From: UBA7662 sp036787895
GTDB taxonomy: Bacteria > Bacteroidota > Bacteroidia > UBA7662
Reading direction: 5' to 3'
Assembly (NCBI GenBank): GCA_036787895.1
Contig: DAIQOK010000022.1
Coordinates: forward strand, 1 to 47,884
Length of the DNA: 47,884 nt
Each line of letters opens with the position of its first letter. The stretch's first letter is position 1. Below the pieces are notes generated by a model. It ran no database searches. It was given only the letters and a program-made list of their open reading frames with translations, and had not been told where the DNA came from. The translations under genes were made by a program, and so were the position numbers. This document shows, piece after piece, positions 26,861 to 35,819 of this stretch.

Positions 26861-28171
26861 CTATACCCTTTTGAGCTGTGCACCAAGGGCTTTGAGTCTG
26901 TTTTCAATGTCCTGGTAACCGCGGTCGATTTGGTTGATATTGTCGATGACCGACTTGCCTTCGGCGCTTAAGGCAGCGATGAGCATAGACACTCCGGCAC
27001 GTATGTCGGGAGAAGTCATTCGGATACCTCTCAGCGGGTAGCGGCGGTCGAGCCCGATAACGGTTGCCCGGTGTGGATCGCAGAGGATGATCTGAGCGCC
27101 CATATCGATGAGTTTATCGACGAAAAACAGGCGGCTTTCAAACATTTTCTGGTGAACCAGTACCGAACCTTTGGCTTGGGTGGCCACCACCAGCACTATG
27201 CTCAGCAAATCGGGTGTAAACCCGGGCCAGGGAGCATCGGCTATGGTGAGAATAGAACCATCGATAAAAGTATCAATCTGGTAGGAATCCTGTTGCGGGA
27301 TAAATATATCGTCGCCCTTGAATTCCATCTCTATTCCCAGGCGACGGAAGGTGTTTGGAATAACACCTAGATGCTCGATTCCGGCGTTTTTGATGGTAAT
27401 TTCACCCTGAGTCATGGCCGCCAAACCGATGAATGAGCCAATTTCAATCATATCGGGCAACATGCTGTGTTCACAGCCACCGAGTTCTTTTACCCCTTCA
27501 ATGAAGAGCATATTACTGCCAATACCCGTGATTTTACCACCCATGCGGTTGATCATCTTACACAGCTGTTGAATGTAAGGTTCACAAGCAGCATTGTAGA
27601 TGGTTGTGATACCCTTGGCCATACAGGCTGCCATCACCACATTGGCGGTGCCGGTTACCGAGGCTTCGTCGAGCAGTATAAAGGTGCCCTGCAGCTTATC
27701 GGCATGAACGCGGTAGAACTCTTCTTTGGCATCGAAGATGAACTCGGCACCGAGTTTTTGGAAACCCAAAAAGTGGGTATCCAGTCGGCGACGACCTATT
27801 TTATCTCCTCCTGGTTTTGGAATAAATCCTTTGCCAAAACGTGCCAACAAAGGCCCCAAAATCATGATGGAACCACGCAAACCGGCACCACGGGTTCGGA
27901 ATTCTTCGCTGTTGAGGTAGTCGAGATTGATGTCGCGGGCTTCGAAACGATAGCTTCCTGGCGCTAACTTTTCGGTTTTTACACCCAGGGCTCCCAGCAG
28001 TTGAATGAGATTATTGACATCGAGTATGTCGGGGATGTTGTGGATGGTCACCGGATCAGCGGTGAGCAATACAGCCGACAGTATCTGGAGCGCTTCGTTT
28101 TTGGCGCCCTGTGGGGTTATCTCACCTTTGAGGCGTTTGCCACCAATGACTTCGAATGAATCCTTTTGCAC
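26861..28171 (-). CDS. murA: UDP-N-acetylglucosamine 1-carboxyvinyltransferase MurA (Asp variant)
   Basis: A 436-residue cytoplasmic enzyme transferring enolpyruvate from PEP to UDP-GlcNAc, the first committed step of peptidoglycan synthesis. The N-terminal QGAKNEALQ and the SFIGLAAMTQGEITI, RRLGIEMEF and GIRMTSPDIRAG motifs are intact. The catalytic-loop cysteine (Cys115 in Escherichia coli) is Asp123 here, in KPGGDKIGRRRLDTH. Cys to Asp at this site is known to give fosfomycin-insensitive enzymes, for example in Mycobacterium tuberculosis. The start codon is GTG at 28171, three bases after the DUF4290 stop. No ATG fits, since the first in-frame ATG would remove nearly 100 residues. Third gene of the uvrD-DUF4290-murA operon. 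Confidence 0.95.
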   Translation of the reverse strand: MQKDSFEVIGGKRLKGEITPQGAKNEALQILSAVLLTADPVTIHNIPDILDVNNLIQLLGALGVKTEKLAPGSYRFEARDINLDYLNSEEFRTRGAGLRGSIMILGPLLARFGKGFIPKPGGDKIGRRRLDTHFLGFQKLGAEFIFDAKEEFYRVHADKLQGTFILLDEASVTGTANVVMAACMAKGITTIYNAACEPYIQQLCKMINRMGGKITGIGSNMLFIEGVKELGGCEHSMLPDMIEIGSFIGLAAMTQGEITIKNAGIEHLGVIPNTFRRLGIEMEFKGDDIFIPQQDSYQIDTFIDGSILTIADAPWPGFTPDLLSIVLVVATQAKGSVLVHQKMFESRLFFVDKLIDMGAQIILCDPHRATVIGLDRRYPLRGIRMTSPDIRAGVSMLIAALSAEGKSVIDNINQIDRGYQDIENRLKALGAQLKRV

Positions 28172-28174
28172 GTA

Positions 28175-28810
28175 TTAGCGGTTTTTGCGGTGGAAACGGT
28201 TATTGGGTTTATTCTTATTGTTTTTAAAATTCCGGCGCGGATTAGCCGCCAAGGCAGCCGGATTTCCGGTAAAATGCTCCAACACCGTACTCTCACTGCT
28301 CAAAATGATACGACCCTGCGACAATTTTTTCAGGTCTTGAAAAATGTCCTCATCGTTAATTACACTTTTGTTCCAGTTACGATAGCTCAGCTTCATGAAG
28401 TTGGCGATGTACTCACACAAAGCCTGGCGTTCGCTACCTTCTTCCATACTTACGGCTTCCTGAATCAATTGTTCCAGAATTTTCCCGTAATGACGGATTT
28501 TGATGTGGGTGGTAGGATAAGGCAAACGTTCCGGCCGGCGCTCCAACACTTCGGCCGAAGGTTTGGGGTAGGGCGAATCTACCTCCAGGTCCAGCCCAGC
28601 AATCAGGAAAAAATGATCCCAGAGTTTATGTTTGTAATCGGCCACGTCTTTGGGTTGTGGATTGAGAATGGCCATGATATCGACCAAACTGCTGGCTGCT
28701 TTGTTGCGCTCCTCCCGGGTGGGTAGCGTTCGAATGTGGCGTGCCATATTGTGCACATTACGTCCATATTCACTGATGACAAGTTGTTCGCGCTGGGTAT
28801 TGTATTCCAT
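28175..28810 (-). CDS. DUF4290 domain protein
   Basis: A 211-residue cytoplasmic protein of the DUF4290 family, which I know from Bacteroidota and whose role is not established. It has a helical, charged N-terminal part (NTQREQLVISEYGRNVHNMARHI), a central YPKPSAEVLERRPERLPYP stretch and a Lys/Arg/Asn-rich tail that could contact nucleic acid. It lies 8 bp after uvrD/pcrA and 3 bp before murA, so all three are probably made from one transcript. The conserved link to cell-wall and DNA-repair genes may be housekeeping rather than functional. Confidence 0.85.
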   Translation of the reverse strand: MEYNTQREQLVISEYGRNVHNMARHIRTLPTREERNKAASSLVDIMAILNPQPKDVADYKHKLWDHFFLIAGLDLEVDSPYPKPSAEVLERRPERLPYPTTHIKIRHYGKILEQLIQEAVSMEEGSERQALCEYIANFMKLSYRNWNKSVINDEDIFQDLKKLSQGRIILSSESTVLEHFTGNPAALAANPRRNFKNNKNKPNNRFHRKNR

Positions 28811-28818
28811 AATGATCC

Positions 28819-31203
28819 TTAGGAGATGATCTTGATTTTAGCAAATTTGAGCAAAATCTGCTTCTGTCCAAGCCCTTGAAAAAAGATGGTGGCTTTTGTA
28901 TCGGGCATAAGCCCATCTAATTGCACCACTTTGCCCAGGCCGAAACGCTGGTGTTCGACTTCCATACCCACAGCCAAACGGCTCACATCATCGGGTACAA
29001 ACTCGCTTTCAGGGGTGAGCCGAACGGCTTGCTGTTGCTGCGCCAGTCCGGTTGGCTGAGGTGAGCGGCCACCCAAAGGCGAGGTCCGACTGGCTATTGC
29101 AGGATTGGCTGGTGCAGGTCGGGAACTGCCAAAGCTACTGCGTTGCGGTGGGCCATTTTTCTCAAATTGTTGCCAACCGTTGTTCCATTGGTTGTTTTGG
29201 GCCCTATCCTGACTGAAGTCAAAACTTGCTGTACGTTCGCCCACCAGCTCCAAAGTCTCCGGATCCATCTCCTGCAAAAACCGGCTGGGTTCGCAATTAA
29301 AAAGAGAGCCATGTTTGAACCGGCTGAGTGCATAGGTGATGGTAAGTTCCTGTTCGGCTCGGGTTATTGCCACATAAAAAAGGCGGCGTTCTTCTTCAAG
29401 CTCAGTGCGGCTGTTCATGGCCATTTGGCTGGGGAAAAGATTTTCTTCCATGCCTACAATATACACCTGCGGGAACTCCAGACCTTTGGCCATGTGAACG
29501 GTCATCAAGGTAACTTTATCGCTGTCGCCGTCTTCGTCGGTAGTATCGCGATCGGTAAGTAAGGATACATTTTGTAAAAAGGCGCCCAAACTTTTGTCGT
29601 TGGCCAACTCCTCGCCCTCGATGACCACATCATCTTCCACAAACTCTTTGATGGCGTTCAGCAGTTCCTCCAAATTCTGCAGCCTGCTGATGCCTTCAAC
29701 GGATTTATCGCTGTTCAGTTCGTTGTGGAGATTGCTGTGTTTGCCCACATGCACAGCCAGATCGAAGGCATTCAGCTTCTTCTCCAGCGCTTGAAAACTT
29801 TGAATCAAAACGCCGAATTCCTGGATTTTCTGTGCACCTGCGCCGAAATTGTAGTTGTTGATATTAGTAACAACCTCCCACATGGTGGTATTGTGCTGGT
29901 CGGCGAGCACAATCAGCTTGTCAACACTGGTTTTGCCAATGCCCCGGGTGGGGTAATTGATGATACGTTTAAGCGCTTCTTCATCATTTGGGTTGATGAT
30001 CATCCGGAGGTAGCCGATCATGTCCTTAATTTCCTTGCGCTGGTAAAACGACTGCCCGCCATACACCCTGTACGGAATATTGAGCTTGCGTAAACCTTCC
30101 TCCAACGAGCGCGATTGGGCGTTGGTGCGATAAAGAATGACAAAATCGCTGTTTTTGAGTTGCTTTTTGAGTCGCTTTTCCTGGATGTCGTGGGCAACGG
30201 TGCGACCTTCGTCGTTATCGCTCATGGCTCGAACAACCTTAATTTTACTGCCTGCCGGATTTTGGGTCCATAGGTTCTTTTCGAACTGGTGCAGGTTTTT
30301 GGAGATAACGCTCGAAGCGGCGCTCACAATGGTTTGGGTCGACCGGTAATTTTGCTCCAGCCGAAAGGTGTGCAGCTCAGGATAGTCCTTTTCGAAGGAG
30401 AGGATGTTCTGGATATTGGCACCCCGGAAAGCGTAAATACTCTGGGCATCGTCGCCGACAACAGCAATGTTCCGACTGGCAGCCGCCAGCATTTTTACGA
30501 TTTTGTACTGGGCGAAGTTGGTATCCTGGTACTCATCCACAAGCAGGTATTTGAAGCGGTGCTGGTATTTGTTGAGCACCTCCGGATAACGAATTAGCAG
30601 TTCGTGGGTTTTGTAGAGGAGGTCGTCGAAGTCCATGGCACCGGCTTTAAAGCAGCGAGAGGCATATTTTTCGTAGATCTGCTGAATTTTCGGCCGACCG
30701 GTACTTTGGTCCATGGCCATAAGCTCATGGTTATTTTTATACTCTGCCGGACCGAGCAAATTGTTTTTAGCGCTGGAGATGCGGCCAAATACCTGGTTGG
30801 GTTTATAGAGGGTTTCATCTACACCTTCTTCCCTTATGATGGCTTTGAGCAGACTTTTGCTGTCGTCGGTATCGTAGATGGTAAAATTTTTCGGGTAGCC
30901 AATTTTATCCGCTTCCACCCGTAATATTTTGGCAAATACCGAGTGGAAAGTCCCCATCCACAGATTACGTGCTTCGGCGCCCACCATGGTTTCAATGCGG
31001 TCGCGCATTTCGCGAGCTGCTTTGTTGGTGAAGGTCAGCGCCAGCACATTAAATGGATCCACCCCTTTTTGCAGCAGGTGGGCAATGCGGAAGGTTAGCA
31101 CCCGCGTTTTACCCGAGCCGGCACCGGCGATAATCATGACAGGCCCTTCGGTGCATTCAACTGCTTTGCGTTGTTCGGGATTGAGTTTTTCGAGATAATC
31201 CAT
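28819..31203 (-). CDS. uvrD: UvrD/PcrA-type ATP-dependent DNA helicase
   Basis: A 794-residue superfamily 1A 3'-5' helicase acting in nucleotide-excision repair, mismatch repair and clearing of RecA or RNA polymerase from DNA. The Q motif LNPEQRKAV is followed by Walker A AGAGSGKT (26-33), LLVDEYQDTNFAQYKI (motif II), VVGDDAQSIYAFRGA (motif III), LEQNYRS (motif IV), VTLMTVHMAKGLEFPQVYIVGMEE (motif V) and EEERRLFYVAITRAE (motif VI). The C-terminus carries a low-complexity linker and a PcrA-type Tudor-like domain (VGMEVEHQRFGLGKVVQLDG). ATG 31203 is the only sensible start. First gene of an operon with DUF4290 and murA. Confidence 0.95.
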   Translation of the reverse strand: MDYLEKLNPEQRKAVECTEGPVMIIAGAGSGKTRVLTFRIAHLLQKGVDPFNVLALTFTNKAAREMRDRIETMVGAEARNLWMGTFHSVFAKILRVEADKIGYPKNFTIYDTDDSKSLLKAIIREEGVDETLYKPNQVFGRISSAKNNLLGPAEYKNNHELMAMDQSTGRPKIQQIYEKYASRCFKAGAMDFDDLLYKTHELLIRYPEVLNKYQHRFKYLLVDEYQDTNFAQYKIVKMLAAASRNIAVVGDDAQSIYAFRGANIQNILSFEKDYPELHTFRLEQNYRSTQTIVSAASSVISKNLHQFEKNLWTQNPAGSKIKVVRAMSDNDEGRTVAHDIQEKRLKKQLKNSDFVILYRTNAQSRSLEEGLRKLNIPYRVYGGQSFYQRKEIKDMIGYLRMIINPNDEEALKRIINYPTRGIGKTSVDKLIVLADQHNTTMWEVVTNINNYNFGAGAQKIQEFGVLIQSFQALEKKLNAFDLAVHVGKHSNLHNELNSDKSVEGISRLQNLEELLNAIKEFVEDDVVIEGEELANDKSLGAFLQNVSLLTDRDTTDEDGDSDKVTLMTVHMAKGLEFPQVYIVGMEENLFPSQMAMNSRTELEEERRLFYVAITRAEQELTITYALSRFKHGSLFNCEPSRFLQEMDPETLELVGERTASFDFSQDRAQNNQWNNGWQQFEKNGPPQRSSFGSSRPAPANPAIASRTSPLGGRSPQPTGLAQQQQAVRLTPESEFVPDDVSRLAVGMEVEHQRFGLGKVVQLDGLMPDTKATIFFQGLGQKQILLKFAKIKIIS

Positions 31204-31395
31204 CCCTCAAAAATAGCCGAAAGGCAGTGGATTCAGGCAGAGAGTTTTCCCCTTTTTTATCTACCGTTACCTGCGGTTACGGCCCATTTCACCGGCTTTG
31301 GTTTGATGTTTCCTCCCATTAAACCTACTATAATTTGACATAAGCTTGACAAACGATGTGAAAATTTCTTAAATTCAAATTTTAACCCTACTGCT

Positions 31396-33513
31396 ATGAA
31401 GAAATTATTTCTCAGTATGTTACTCCTTACAGCCGGTTTTACGGGCACTTTTGCAGGCTCCGGTGGGCCGGATGCCTATGGCTATTATTGGCGCGACAAT
31501 CTCGAGCCCAATGGTCCCACCTTTGCCTGGTACGACATTTCTACCATTGGCACCCAGGTTTTTGGCTTACTCGACGACAATACAGTTGGACCTTTCGGAT
31601 TTATTGCCGGTTTCCAGTTTTATTGGTACCAAACTGAACAGGTATGGATAGGTTCGAACGGTTTTCTCGGCTTTACCAGTGCCAACATTGCTTCACCTTT
31701 CCCAACTATTCCCAGCACGGTTGCGCCGAATAATTTTCTGGCAGTGATGATGTCGGATTTGATTTTTGGTTCGCCGGGCTCCACTCCCCAGGTTTTTTAC
31801 CATGTTAATGGCGACACCATTTGTGTGAGTTGGATAAATGTTCCTTTCTGGAATGTAACTACCGGTCATACCGGCTCGAATACTTTTCAGGTAATTTTGA
31901 ATAAAGCCGATAAGAGTATTACCTACAATTATCTGACACAAACAGGCACCACTAACAACAACGATATTACCATAGGCATAGAAAACGTATCGGGTGCCGT
32001 AGGTCTGCAGCACAGTAAAAACATCTATCCTGTGGCCGGGCGTTCTGTCAAATTTTATTATCCGACAACGGTTACTTATCAAGCCATCGACGGTGGTGTG
32101 AACTGGAATATGGCCGAAGGCAATGGCGCTGTATTTGTGAATAAAAACGTCCCCAGTCTGCTTAAAACCAATATCCGCAACTTCGGTAATCAGCCTCTGA
32201 ACAACATCAATGTGAGCAGCACAGTAAGTTTTGGCGGCACCACCCTCGTGACCAATACCAGCGGCGTTGCTGCGTTGACCATGGGCAGTGACACCCTGAT
32301 TGAGTTGACTAATCAACTCACCCCACTTAATGATGGCATTTACAATATGCTCACCACCATCAGTGGCATTACCGGTGACCTTGTTCCTGCCAACAATACG
32401 CTTCGAACGAAAATCATAGCTGTCGACAGCACCTCTCCGGCTGTCATGTTTGATTATTCCGATGGTATGGCCAACGGTGCAGGCCTCAGCTGGTCGGGAG
32501 GAAGCGGAGGTATTGGCTATTACATCCAACCTTCTTTTTATCCGGCTAAAATCAATGCTTACCAGATGTATATCCTAACCGATGCAGCTGGCACAGGTTG
32601 TTTTTTGAAAGTATTTGATGATGATGGTCCGAATGGTGGGCCAGGCACCCTGCTCGACTCTACTTTCGCAGCACCGGGCAGCTTTCCTTTGGGGAGTTAT
32701 GGTACCATACCGCTACGCAATACAAATCTGGTTATTCAAAGCGGCGGCTTTTACATTTTATGGGAGATGCCGGGCGGTGCCAACCTTACGCTGGCGCGAG
32801 ATACCGATTTACCCATTTCTTATCGCGCCATGGAATATCTTGGTGGTGGCTGGTCAAGTTACCGGGCACGTTCCACCGAGGACTTTCTCTTTGGCGTTCA
32901 GGCACAGCAGTTCCTGGTTCGCGACCTGGAGTTGGTAACTGTAACTCAACCTACCCCTGGCAGCACATTGAATACACCAACCAGTCCGCAGGTGGTAGTT
33001 AAAAACATCGGCAACCTGGTCAATAATGTCACAGCCATCAGTTACCGTTTTGCTGGCATGCCGGCGGTAAACGAGAACATACCACCCAATACCCTTCAGC
33101 CCGGCGATTCGGTGAATTATACTTTCAGCGTACCCTTATCGAGCCCGATTACTCAAACCGGCAATCTCTGTATTTGGGTAAGTATGAATGGGGACATTAC
33201 TCGTTCCAACGATACCATATGTATGATAATCACCTACGATGCTGCAACAAGTGTGGCTGAAGAGGGACTAAATCCAATCAAACTTTACCCCAACCCGGCT
33301 TACGACCGGGTTACCCTCGATTTTGGCGAATTGAGCGGACAAGGCAAGTTGCAGCTTTTCGATTTGCAAGGAAAGTTGATGCGAGAAATCACCATTGATT
33401 TGAGCTCAGCTTACGAAATGACACTGGAGGGCTTGGCAACGGGCTTGTATCAATATGTGCTTCAAAGTAATAGTCGATTCTACCGTGGTCGTCTGATGAA
33501 AGCGCAACCATAG
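31396..33513 (+). CDS. T9SS-secreted surface protein
   Basis: A 705-residue exported protein with signal peptide (SMLLLTAGFTGTFAG) and a C-terminal T9SS type A sorting domain (about 630-705: LNPIKLYPNPAYDRVTLDF to the basic end). The middle contains GPFGFIAGFQFYWYQTEQVWIGSNGFLGF, typical of a proprotein-convertase-like or nidogen-like beta domain seen in Bacteroidota secreted proteins, followed by two CARDB/Ig-like stretches (SLLKTNIRNFGNQPLNNINVSS and PQVVVKNIGNLVNNVTAISYRF). There is no catalytic motif; structural or adhesive roles are likely but unproven. A TTG-N21-TAAATTC promoter-like sequence lies at about 31348-31378. A good terminator follows. Confidence 0.85.
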   Translation: MKKLFLSMLLLTAGFTGTFAGSGGPDAYGYYWRDNLEPNGPTFAWYDISTIGTQVFGLLDDNTVGPFGFIAGFQFYWYQTEQVWIGSNGFLGFTSANIASPFPTIPSTVAPNNFLAVMMSDLIFGSPGSTPQVFYHVNGDTICVSWINVPFWNVTTGHTGSNTFQVILNKADKSITYNYLTQTGTTNNNDITIGIENVSGAVGLQHSKNIYPVAGRSVKFYYPTTVTYQAIDGGVNWNMAEGNGAVFVNKNVPSLLKTNIRNFGNQPLNNINVSSTVSFGGTTLVTNTSGVAALTMGSDTLIELTNQLTPLNDGIYNMLTTISGITGDLVPANNTLRTKIIAVDSTSPAVMFDYSDGMANGAGLSWSGGSGGIGYYIQPSFYPAKINAYQMYILTDAAGTGCFLKVFDDDGPNGGPGTLLDSTFAAPGSFPLGSYGTIPLRNTNLVIQSGGFYILWEMPGGANLTLARDTDLPISYRAMEYLGGGWSSYRARSTEDFLFGVQAQQFLVRDLELVTVTQPTPGSTLNTPTSPQVVVKNIGNLVNNVTAISYRFAGMPAVNENIPPNTLQPGDSVNYTFSVPLSSPITQTGNLCIWVSMNGDITRSNDTICMIITYDAATSVAEEGLNPIKLYPNPAYDRVTLDFGELSGQGKLQLFDLQGKLMREITIDLSSAYEMTLEGLATGLYQYVLQSNSRFYRGRLMKAQP

Positions 33514-33529
33514 TTAGTATTCATTCTCC

Positions 33530-33566
33530 AAAAAGCAGTATTCTGGCAACGGAATGCTGCTTTTTT
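33530..33566 (+). terminator. Intrinsic terminator
   Basis: AAAAAGCAGtATTC pairs with GAATgCTGCTTTTT around an 8-base loop and is followed by T residues. It lies 16 bp after the T9SS protein gene, and the A-run on the other side could make it work both ways. Confidence 0.8.
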
Positions 33567-33663
33567 GGTTTAGGTCTACGCCGGTTTAGCGGTCTTTGGC
33601 CTGGGTGTAGCGCTGTGAAGCAGCTGGTTTTGCCTGGGTCGACCGAAGCTTGTCCAAACCCAT

Positions 33664-33720
33664 GCCGAAGGCTGACTTAACTGTGGCCGTAGGCCATCTA
33701 AGCCTAAGCCGAAGGCTGTC
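33664..33720. repeat. Short palindromic units in the gap before ndk
   Basis: Two GCCGAAGGC units (about 33664 and 33709) flank GGCCGTAGGCC and AAGCCTAAGCC. The stretch from 33567 to 33780 has no gene I support. The units look like a small REP-like cluster, but no second location was seen in this window. Confidence 0.35.
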
Positions 33721-33792
33721 TATACCCGACACATCACAACCCAAAGACAAAATCATAACTGAGTCAGCGTACAAATAATGCAGATTAACACC

Positions 33793-33800
33793 TACCTTTG
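33793..33800 (+). promoter_or_regulatory. Bacteroidota -7 box TACCTTTG upstream of ndk
   Basis: Exact TAnnTTTG match 20 bp before the chosen ATG at 33820. The transcript would begin near 33807, which rules out the longer in-frame ATG at 33778 and supports a 139-residue enzyme. Confidence 0.5.
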
Positions 33801-33819
33801 CGGAAATTTAAATAGTCAG

Positions 33820-34239
33820 ATGACAACCAATCGCACGTTTACCATGATTAAACCCGATGCTGTGAAAGCCGGGAACATTGGCAACATACTCGCCATGATC
33901 AACAATGCAGGCTTCCGTATCGTGGCCATGAAATATATGCACCTCAGCGCCAGCCAAGCCGGTGAATTTTACGCTGTACATAAAGAGCGTGGATTTTATG
34001 GGGAATTGGTTGAGTTCATGAGCTCAGGTCCGATCGTTGCGGCTATACTCGAAAAAGACAATGCCGTTGCCGACTTCCGTACCCTCATTGGTGCTACCAA
34101 CCCTGCCGATGCTGCAGAAGGTACCATTCGCAAAAAGTACGCGAAAAATGTAGGCGAAAATGCCGTGCATGGTTCAGATTCGGACGAAAATGCAGCCATC
34201 GAAGGCAACTTCTTCTTCTCGAACCTGGAGCGTTTCTAA
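33820..34239 (+). CDS. ndk: Nucleoside diphosphate kinase
   Basis: A 139-residue Ndk that transfers phosphate from ATP to other nucleoside diphosphates through a phosphohistidine. The start TFTMIKPDAVKAGNIG, the Lys11 region and the active-site His117 in NAVHGSDS are present, and the length is that of ordinary bacterial Ndk. Starting at the upstream ATG (33778) would add 14 residues and place the start before the inferred promoter. Single gene between two terminators. Confidence 0.95.
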   Translation: MTTNRTFTMIKPDAVKAGNIGNILAMINNAGFRIVAMKYMHLSASQAGEFYAVHKERGFYGELVEFMSSGPIVAAILEKDNAVADFRTLIGATNPADAAEGTIRKKYAKNVGENAVHGSDSDENAAIEGNFFFSNLERF

Positions 34240-34263
34240 GCCCAAACCTCAATTCATTTACTG

Positions 34264-34295
34264 TCCTGCCTGGTGTTCGCCTGGCGGGATTTTTT
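34264..34295 (+). terminator. Intrinsic terminator of ndk
   Basis: TCCTGCCTGG and CCTGGCGGGA form a 10-bp stem with one mismatch and a 6-base loop, followed by six T. It starts 25 bp after the ndk stop. Confidence 0.8.
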
Positions 34296-34375
34296 GTGCA
34301 CTGTGATAGAACACAGATTATTAGCATGGTTATAATTTGTGCAGATGTTCCTAACAATGAAAAATACACTTCTAA

Positions 34376-34834
34376 TTACAGCGCAAAGTAGGCGCCAATA
34401 GAATAAGTAAACATCACCGATGGTTGTTCCCTGTCGGCCGGGAAAGCCGGGCCTTTGGATAAGGTTTTAGCCAAGCCGAGTTGATAAGTAAACCACCTTT
34501 TTCCCCTATAGCCAATACTTGGACCAATGGCATTTTGCGCAAAATTTTGCCCAGTCCCTTGATTCAAATACTGCAACGACACAAAAGAAGTCCGAATACC
34601 TGGTTTCAAGTGAAAATTAATAGCTGCCCCGTAAGAAATAAAACCTGCACCCAGCTGAATTCCCACGCGGTCGTTCAATAAAATTTCTAAATCTGCACCC
34701 AGTAAACCTCCGCCTCCATTCAAAAAACCTATGCTCATTGCACTGTAGGATTCGGGTTGAGGATAATGTACAATTTGTGCAAACAGCACATTTACAGATA
34801 GTCCCAGCCAAAGAATGAGTAGCAGTTTTTTCAT
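34376..34834 (-). CDS. Hypothetical outer-membrane beta-barrel-like protein
   Basis: 152 residues with a signal peptide (LLLILWLGLSVNVLFAQ). The mature part shows alternating hydrophobic/polar strands with many Gly and aromatics (VGIQLGAGFISYGAAINFHL, GPSIGYRGKRWFTYQLGL) and ends in an aromatic (GAYFAL), as in small outer-membrane barrels. No family recognised. Single gene, convergent with ndk. Confidence 0.7.
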   Translation of the reverse strand: MKKLLLILWLGLSVNVLFAQIVHYPQPESYSAMSIGFLNGGGGLLGADLEILLNDRVGIQLGAGFISYGAAINFHLKPGIRTSFVSLQYLNQGTGQNFAQNAIGPSIGYRGKRWFTYQLGLAKTLSKGPAFPADREQPSVMFTYSIGAYFAL

Positions 34835-34897
34835 GGTTTGAGTTTCCCAAAGCTAACCAAGGTTTCGTATGGGACAACTAGCTAAAATATTTTTAGC

Positions 34898-35248
34898 TCA
34901 ACTATCTTTTTTTAGGAGACGAACAGCCTCACTAAGTATTTCTTTCAGCCAATCAGTCGGAATATCACTGGTCGGGTCTATTTCCAAAAGCTGCATGCGT
35001 TTACGCTGGCCCGACAAAAGCGCTGGGTGCTTCAATAGCTTGCCATCTACAAAAAGTACGTACGGCCATCCTGATTTTTTATTGGTCCACAAATAACAAA
35101 TCGCTCTTTTGCCTATGCAAAAACAAGGCATACCATATTTTATGGTTTCGGTAAAACGGCTATCAGAAGTTAATATATTTTGGCGCAAAACCAGCAAACA
35201 ACTTTGATTAGGCTCATTTTGTTTAAAATAAAAGTCATCGAGTGTCAT
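34898..35248 (-). CDS. DUF1801 domain protein
   Basis: A 116-residue protein resembling the DUF1801/YdhG-like fold. It opens with a helix, then has IKYGMPCFCIGKRAICYLWTNKKSGWPYVLFVDGKLL, the usual KYGMPxF motif and strand pattern, and ends in a helical WLKEILSEAVRLL. Function is unknown. Its ATG overlaps the stop of the GyrI-like gene by 4 bp (ATGA), so the two are translationally coupled. Confidence 0.82.
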   Translation of the reverse strand: MTLDDFYFKQNEPNQSCLLVLRQNILTSDSRFTETIKYGMPCFCIGKRAICYLWTNKKSGWPYVLFVDGKLLKHPALLSGQRKRMQLLEIDPTSDIPTDWLKEILSEAVRLLKKDS

Positions 35249-35739
35249 CCTTGTGCTTTCGGACTGACCGGTATCCAGATTTCTTCTTCCGAATCGGGAT
35301 CATCGTTTTTATAATTGGCACCAAGAACTTCAAAATGCGGGCGATCGGCCAATTCATAGGGTGAATTAGGCAGCCAATGTGCGAAAATATACTGGAATAT
35401 GTTGTTGTCACTGCTGCTACCCCGGTAGTCGAACACCACATACAAGCCTGCAGGAACAATAAATTCGGTGAGCCCTTCCGGTAGGTTTACGGATTTACCG
35501 ATTTCCACCGCCGCAATTTTTTCGAAAGATGTGGCGAAATCAAAGTCCCGAAAATAGTGGGGTGGATAGATGGCCAATGAAAGTAAGTCGTCATTCAGTC
35601 GACCGTCGATTTCGCCCAGTCGGGGCATAAACTGCTGCCACAAGGCAGGGGTAGTATTTTCATCTAAACTTAGCTTGGCCGATAAGCCTGCTAATCGGGT
35701 TTCCTTTAAATAAGCGGTGCGGTGGGTGATTTGAAGCAT
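35245..35739 (-). CDS. GyrI-like / AraC effector-binding domain protein
   Basis: A 164-residue stand-alone effector-binding (SOUL/GyrI-like) domain without a DNA-binding part. Typical features are the LAGLSAKLSLDENTTPALWQQFMPRL start, PEGLTEFIVPAGLYVVFDYRG in the middle and HWLPNSPYELADRPHFEVL near the end. Such proteins bind hydrophobic small molecules, and some inhibit gyrase or hydrolyse toxins. The ligand here is unknown. First gene of a pair with DUF1801. Confidence 0.85.
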   Translation of the reverse strand: MLQITHRTAYLKETRLAGLSAKLSLDENTTPALWQQFMPRLGEIDGRLNDDLLSLAIYPPHYFRDFDFATSFEKIAAVEIGKSVNLPEGLTEFIVPAGLYVVFDYRGSSSDNNIFQYIFAHWLPNSPYELADRPHFEVLGANYKNDDPDSEEEIWIPVSPKAQG

Positions 35740-35819
35740 GGTCCTTTTATACGCTATAAAGGTAGGAAGCTGCCTTGATTTCTAAACTTTGCCGGCGTGT
35801 ATTTTGCCACCTTGTGTTA

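Noticed and set aside
33586..33774. A 62-codon minus-strand reading frame in the gap before ndk
   Set aside because: It runs through the palindromic units, shows no protein-like pattern, and has no start signal.
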